Below the pieces are notes generated by a model that made no database searches, was not told the origin of the DNA, and worked only from the letters and a program-made list of their open reading frames with translations. This document shows, piece by piece, positions 57,701-60,596 of a stretch of DNA of 60,596 nt (its first letter is position 1; each line of letters begins with the position of its first letter). Location of the stretch: NCBI GenBank assembly GCA_015232335.1, contig JADFZV010000016.1, forward strand, positions 1 to 60,596. The letters are read 5' to 3'. Source of the DNA: Alphaproteobacteria bacterium. GTDB lineage: Bacteria; Pseudomonadota; Alphaproteobacteria; Rhodospirillales; WMHbin7. The translations under genes were made by a program, and so were the position numbers.

Positions 57701-59428
57701 TCAGACCTTCACCCCCATGCGCTTCATGATCACCCATTGCTGAAGGATGGAAAGCGTGTTGCTCCAGGCCCAATAGATCACCAGACCGGCCGGGAAGCTG
57801 GCCAGCATGAAGGTGAAGACGAAGGGCAGGATCATGAACATGCGGGCCTGCATCGGATCGGCCGGCTGCGGATTAAGCTTTTGCTGCAGCCACATGGTGA
57901 CACCCATGATCAGGGGCCAGACGCCCAGCATCAGGAAGGTGGGCGGGCTCCAGGGAATCAGGCCGAACAGGGTGAACAGATTGGTCGGATCGGGCGCCGA
58001 GAGATCGTGAATCCAGCCATAGAAGGGGGCGTGGCGCATTTCGATGGTGACATACAGCACCTTGTAGAGTGCAAAGAAGATGGGAATCTGGATGAAGATG
58101 GGCAGACAGCCCGCCATCGGATTCACCTTTTCGCCCTTGTAAAGCGCCATCATCTCCTGATTGAGGCGGTTGCGGTCGTCGGCAAAGCGCTCCTGCAATT
58201 CCTTGAGCTGCGGCTGCAGCGCCTTCATCTTGCTCATCGCCTTGTAGGACTTGTTGGCCAGCGGGAAGAGCAGCAGGCGCAGGATCACGGTCATGCCCAG
58301 AATGGCGATGCCGAAATTGCCAAACACGCCATGCAGATACTGCAAGATGTAGAAGAAGGGCTTGGTCAGGAAATAGAACCAGCCGAAATCGATGGCCAGG
58401 TCCAGGCGCTCGATGCCCAGCTTTTCGGAATAGGCGTCCAGCATGCGCACATGTTTGGCGCCCGCGAACAGATAAGAGGTGAAGGTCAGGCTTCCCCCGG
58501 CTTCCAGATTTGAAGAGCGGCCCAGAAAGTCGGTCTGGTACTTGTCATGCTGGTCCGAGCGGCGATGCAGGAAGCGGGCATCGACCTCGGCCTTGGGATC
58601 GGGGGCTACAGCGGCCAGCCAATATTTGTCGGTAAAGCCAATCCAGCCGCCCTTGGCGGACTTTTCGGTCAGTTGGGCCTTTTCGTCCAACTCGCTGTAT
58701 TTGACTTCCTTGAGTTGACCGCCAAACACGCCCAGCGGCCCTTCATGCAAGATGTACATGTCGGACAAAACCTTGGGCTTGTCGGTGCGCGCCACCAGGG
58801 CATAGGGCGCCAAATTCACCGCCTCGGCGCCCGCATTCTTGACGCCGTCGGTGATGGTGAACATGTAATCGGCGTCCACCTCGATCCTTCTGGTGAAGGT
58901 CAGGCCCTCGCCGTTCGACCAGCTAAGGGTGACGGGCCTTCCGGGTTCAAGCGCCGGGGCATCGGCTGACCAGAGCGTATCGGGCCCGGGCAGCTTGGGC
59001 TTGGCCTCGCCGGTGGCGACCCAACCGAACTCGGCGTAATAGGGGGCGGCGGACCCCAGGGGCGAAAACAGCGTGATCTCGGGGCTGGCCGGGTCCAGGG
59101 TCTCGCGGAACTGGGCCAGGGTGATGTCGTCAAGCTTGGCCCCCATCAGGGTGATCGAGCCATGCAGCTTGGGCGTTGCGATGCGCAGGCGGGGCGCATC
59201 GGCCAGGGCCTTGGCGCGGCGCATTTCGTCGTCAAGCGGGGGCATCGCCACGGCGGCGGGGGCAGCCGTGGAGGTCGGGGCCGGAGCCGAGGCGTCGCCC
59301 ACAGGCGCCGAGGTCTGGGTCGCCACCGGGGCGGGCTGGGGCTTTTGGCCAAACAGATATTCCCAGCCGAACAGCACCATCGCCGACAGAACAACGGCCA
59401 GGATAATATTACGGTTGTCGGATGACAT
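57701..59428 (-). CDS. yidC: Membrane protein insertase YidC
   Basis: A 575-residue Gram-negative YidC/OxaI insertase. N-terminal TM (5-20, [21 protein letters not shown]), a Pro/Ala linker, a large periplasmic beta-sandwich (about 70-340), then five helices with the conserved [21 protein letters not shown] and [18 protein letters not shown] (C1 coil, residues about 380-410) and [17 protein letters not shown]. It inserts and folds inner-membrane proteins alone or with SecYEG. It overlaps yidD by 20 bases, as is common, and precedes engB. Confidence 0.97.
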   Translation of the reverse strand: MSSDNRNIILAVVLSAMVLFGWEYLFGQKPQPAPVATQTSAPVGDASAPAPTSTAAPAAVAMPPLDDEMRRAKALADAPRLRIATPKLHGSITLMGAKLDDITLAQFRETLDPASPEITLFSPLGSAAPYYAEFGWVATGEAKPKLPGPDTLWSADAPALEPGRPVTLSWSNGEGLTFTRRIEVDADYMFTITDGVKNAGAEAVNLAPYALVARTDKPKVLSDMYILHEGPLGVFGGQLKEVKYSELDEKAQLTEKSAKGGWIGFTDKYWLAAVAPDPKAEVDARFLHRRSDQHDKYQTDFLGRSSNLEAGGSLTFTSYLFAGAKHVRMLDAYSEKLGIERLDLAIDFGWFYFLTKPFFYILQYLHGVFGNFGIAILGMTVILRLLLFPLANKSYKAMSKMKALQPQLKELQERFADDRNRLNQEMMALYKGEKVNPMAGCLPIFIQIPIFFALYKVLYVTIEMRHAPFYGWIHDLSAPDPTNLFTLFGLIPWSPPTFLMLGVWPLIMGVTMWLQQKLNPQPADPMQARMFMILPFVFTFMLASFPAGLVIYWAWSNTLSILQQWVIMKRMGVKV

Positions 59429-59678
59429 CGGCGGATTTCCTTAACGAGATATCTTGCGCGGGCGGAACGGGGTCGTAGCCAGAGCCCCCCCAGGGATGAC
59501 AAGTGCAGACACGCTTGGCGGCCAGCCAGCCGCCCTTCACAGCACCATGGGTCTCAACCGCTTCCAGCCCATAGGCCGAGCAGGAGGGCGCATAGCGGCA
59601 GGAAGGCGGCAGCAGCGGCGAAACCACCAACTGGTAGCCGCGGATCAAAAGCTTCAAGAGGCGGGCGGCGGGGCTCAT
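59409..59678 (-). CDS. yidD: Membrane protein insertion efficiency factor YidD
   Basis: An 89-residue protein of the YidD/DUF37 family with the [35 protein letters not shown] signature (Cys pair at about 27 and 33) and [15 protein letters not shown]. It assists YidC in membrane insertion. Starts 12 bases after the rnpA stop and overlaps yidC by 20 bases. Confidence 0.96.
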   Translation of the reverse strand: MSPAARLLKLLIRGYQLVVSPLLPPSCRYAPSCSAYGLEAVETHGAVKGGWLAAKRVCTCHPWGGSGYDPVPPAQDISLRKSADVIRQP

Positions 59679-59689
59679 AGGGTCAATCT

Positions 59690-60067
59690 TTAAGAATCCA
59701 GGCTGGCTTGTTTGAGGGCGCCCACACGTTTAAGCGACCCCAGGAGGTCTTGCAACAACAGAGCGAAGGGTCGGACCAAGGTTTCTGGCCGTCCGATGAT
59801 CACATAATCGTAATCAAGGCGGGCATGCAGCGGCAGAATCTCGGCGGCGGCGGCCTTCAGGCGCCGTCTGGCCCGGTTGCGCGCCACCGCGTTGCCCACC
59901 TTGCGCGAGCAGGTAAAGCCGGTGCGGGGCAGGGTTTCTTGGGCTGGTGTCCCGACCTCGGGCCGGGGGGCGGCCTGGAGAACCAGGCCGGGCGAGGCGG
60001 CTTTGCGGCCCGCTCCCGCCAGTCGCAGGAACTCGGACCGCCGCTTGAGACGGCCGAGCCTGGTCAC
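59690..60067 (-). CDS. rnpA: Ribonuclease P protein component
   Basis: A 125-residue basic protein, the protein cofactor of RNase P that processes tRNA 5' ends. The RNR-type motif reads [25 protein letters not shown], and the C-terminal [11 protein letters not shown] is conserved. Start is GTG 60067 ([13 protein letters not shown]), six bases after the rpmH stop, as expected for this operon. Confidence 0.97.
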   Translation of the reverse strand: MTRLGRLKRRSEFLRLAGAGRKAASPGLVLQAAPRPEVGTPAQETLPRTGFTCSRKVGNAVARNRARRRLKAAAAEILPLHARLDYDYVIIGRPETLVRPFALLLQDLLGSLKRVGALKQASLDS

Positions 60068-60073
60068 GGAAGG

Positions 60074-60208
60074 CTAGGCCGAGAGGCGTTTGCGGCCCTT
60101 GGCGCGGCGCCTGGCGATGACAACACGGCCACCGACGGTCGACATGCGGGCGCGAAAGCCGTGGCGGCGCGCGCGGACGATCTTGCTGGGCTGATAAGTG
60201 CGCTTCAC
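60074..60208 (-). CDS. rpmH: 50S ribosomal protein L34
   Basis: A 44-residue, extremely basic protein reading [20 protein letters not shown] from a GTG start at 60208 and ending RKRLSA; this is the complete bL34 sequence. It is too short for length-filtered gene finders. First gene of the reverse rpmH-rnpA-yidD-yidC-engB-argB run, with a good sigma-70 promoter 45 bases upstream. Confidence 0.97.
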   Translation of the reverse strand: MKRTYQPSKIVRARRHGFRARMSTVGGRVVIARRRAKGRKRLSA

Positions 60209-60252
60209 GGGGGTAACTCCGGTTGGAACTGGTCGTCAAAAATCGAGCCGGT

Positions 60253-60281
60253 CCTATAGCGGGTTAAGGGGGGGAAGTCAA
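60253..60281 (-). promoter_or_regulatory. Sigma-70 promoter of the rpmH operon
   Basis: On the reverse strand TTGACT (60276-60281) and TATAGG (60253-60258) are separated by exactly 17 bases. They lie about 45 bases before the rpmH GTG, giving a short leader. The -35 matches the consensus in five of six positions. Confidence 0.75.
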
Positions 60282-60295
60282 CCGGGCGGCGCATC

Positions 60296-60385
60296 TAGCG
60301 CACGATCGTTTTAATCCGAGTCACTTTGGGACGCGGATTAAAACGTGAATCGTTCGCTTAAACAAATTGGTAGAGCGGATTCACG
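60296..60385. repeat. Intergenic repeat, copy 2
   Basis: The second copy of the element at 55977-56068, with a hairpin of GTTTTAATCCG / CGGATTAAAAC and the same CGTGAATCG ... AAACAAATTG ... TAGAGC ... GATTCACG end. It sits right upstream of the rpmH promoter and downstream of no forward gene, so here it is unlikely to be only a terminator. Confidence 0.8.
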
Positions 60386-60437
60386 TGCTCGCACACGCTT
60401 TCTGCCCGTCCCCCGGCCCAAATCCTGAAAAAGGCCT

Positions 60438-60466
60438 TGACATTTATCCCGCAATAGGATATGTAC
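60438..60466 (+). promoter_or_regulatory. Forward sigma-70 promoter at the window's right end
   Basis: TTGACA (60438-60443), a 17-base spacer, then TATGTA (60461-60466). Predicted start of RNA near 60473, only about 22 bases before an intrinsic terminator, so it makes a very short RNA or a controlled leader. Confidence 0.7.
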
Positions 60467-60494
60467 AAAGCCATTACCGCCCTTATTGCGTCTA

Positions 60495-60525
60495 AAAGCC
60501 GCCCGGATCCTCCGGGCGGCTTTTT
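60495..60525 (+). terminator. Rho-independent terminator or attenuator
   Basis: A perfect 12-base stem (AAAGCCGCCCGG / CCGGGCGGCTTT) with a five-base loop is followed by TTTTT. It lies between a strong forward promoter and a forward start codon at 60572. The A-rich 5' side gives it a T tract on the reverse strand also, so it may act both ways. Confidence 0.85.
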
Positions 60526-60571
60526 GCGTTTGGGCTGGTTATTGTCTCAACCTCATCACAGGAGACCCGCC

Positions 60572-60596
60572 ATGGGTGGCTTCAATTCAGTCGCGG
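60572..60596 (+). CDS. Start of an unknown forward gene (partial)
   Basis: ATG 60572 with AGGAGA eight to nine bases upstream begins MGGFNSVA and runs off the window. Eight codons do not allow identification. It lies 47 bases after the promoter-proximal terminator, which may regulate it. Confidence 0.6.

Noticed and set aside
1..60596. tRNA or rRNA genes and prophage
   Set aside because: No cloverleaf with GGTTCRANYCC arm, rRNA block, integrase or phage structural genes were found on reading both strands.

Overview
The window reads as a chromosomal segment of an alphaproteobacterium, most like a free-living Rhodospirillales (Magnetospirillum/Azospirillum type). The clue is the reverse-strand run rpmH-rnpA-yidD-yidC-engB-argB at 56.1-60.2 kb, together with DUF1491, DUF1285, IalB-type and many multi-PAS/CheB-CheR signalling genes. 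This placement is inferred from gene content; no 16S or marker comparison was possible.

Layout. (A) 0-12.9 kb is ordinary chromosome: an unknown 255-residue protein, a BaeS/BaeR-like two-component pair next to a DUF1491 gene, a tightly coupled forward trio (CheY-like regulator, HIT protein, exported protein), a HepT/MntA toxin-antitoxin pair, a 990-residue membrane-anchored coiled-coil protein built from 27 units of exactly 25 residues, then DUF1285, NUDIX (CoA-pyrophosphatase type), tlyA, an AhpD-like protein and a FlaG-like small protein. (B) 13-53 kb is an accessory region of signalling and cell-envelope genes: an orphan TpsB transporter; a reverse operon of hybrid kinase, receiver-MgtE fusion and receiver-HD-GYP; two IalB proteins around a lipoprotein hydrolase; a 1,595-residue Gly/Ala-rich autotransporter; a PRC-barrel protein and a collagen-like protein; two copies of an OmpA/glycine-zipper lipoprotein pair on either side of a 2,925-residue cyclic glucan synthase; a 1,424-residue CheB-CheR-kinase-receiver-receiver protein; and a set of small envelope proteins (DUF3309 twice, DUF3185, BON three times, PRC, OmpA-like) with a Crp-family regulator. 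(C) 53.5-60.6 kb returns to core chromosome with a solute-binding-domain kinase and the argB...rpmH run.

How it may fit together. Region B contains a recurring 14-base intergenic sequence, consensus TGAGTAGTTTCCGA read in the direction of the gene it precedes. It occurs at least eight times, always in that orientation and about 120-215 bases before a start codon (upstream of tpsB, the autotransporter, OmpA/glycine-zipper, DUF3309, PRC, OmpA-like and crp genes). It resembles the GTAMGTAG core bound by FixJ-type response regulators. The large CheB-CheR kinase ends in a FixJ-type receiver whose DNA-binding domain is cut off after ten residues, with the stop codon lying inside one of these boxes. 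I infer one FixJ-like regulon controlling envelope remodelling across the region.

The most unusual single protein is the response-regulator receiver fused to an MgtE magnesium-channel membrane domain (16196-17329). It sits between a hybrid kinase and an HD-GYP regulator that carries a near-duplicate receiver, which suggests one kinase directing both Mg2+ flux and cyclic-di-GMP breakdown. Gene remnants (GGDEF at 30.4 kb, HD-GYP at 39.9 kb), paralogous duplications and inverted repeats at both edges (13.0 and 53.3 kb) point to a history of rearrangement. No tRNA, rRNA, CRISPR array or intact insertion sequence was seen.
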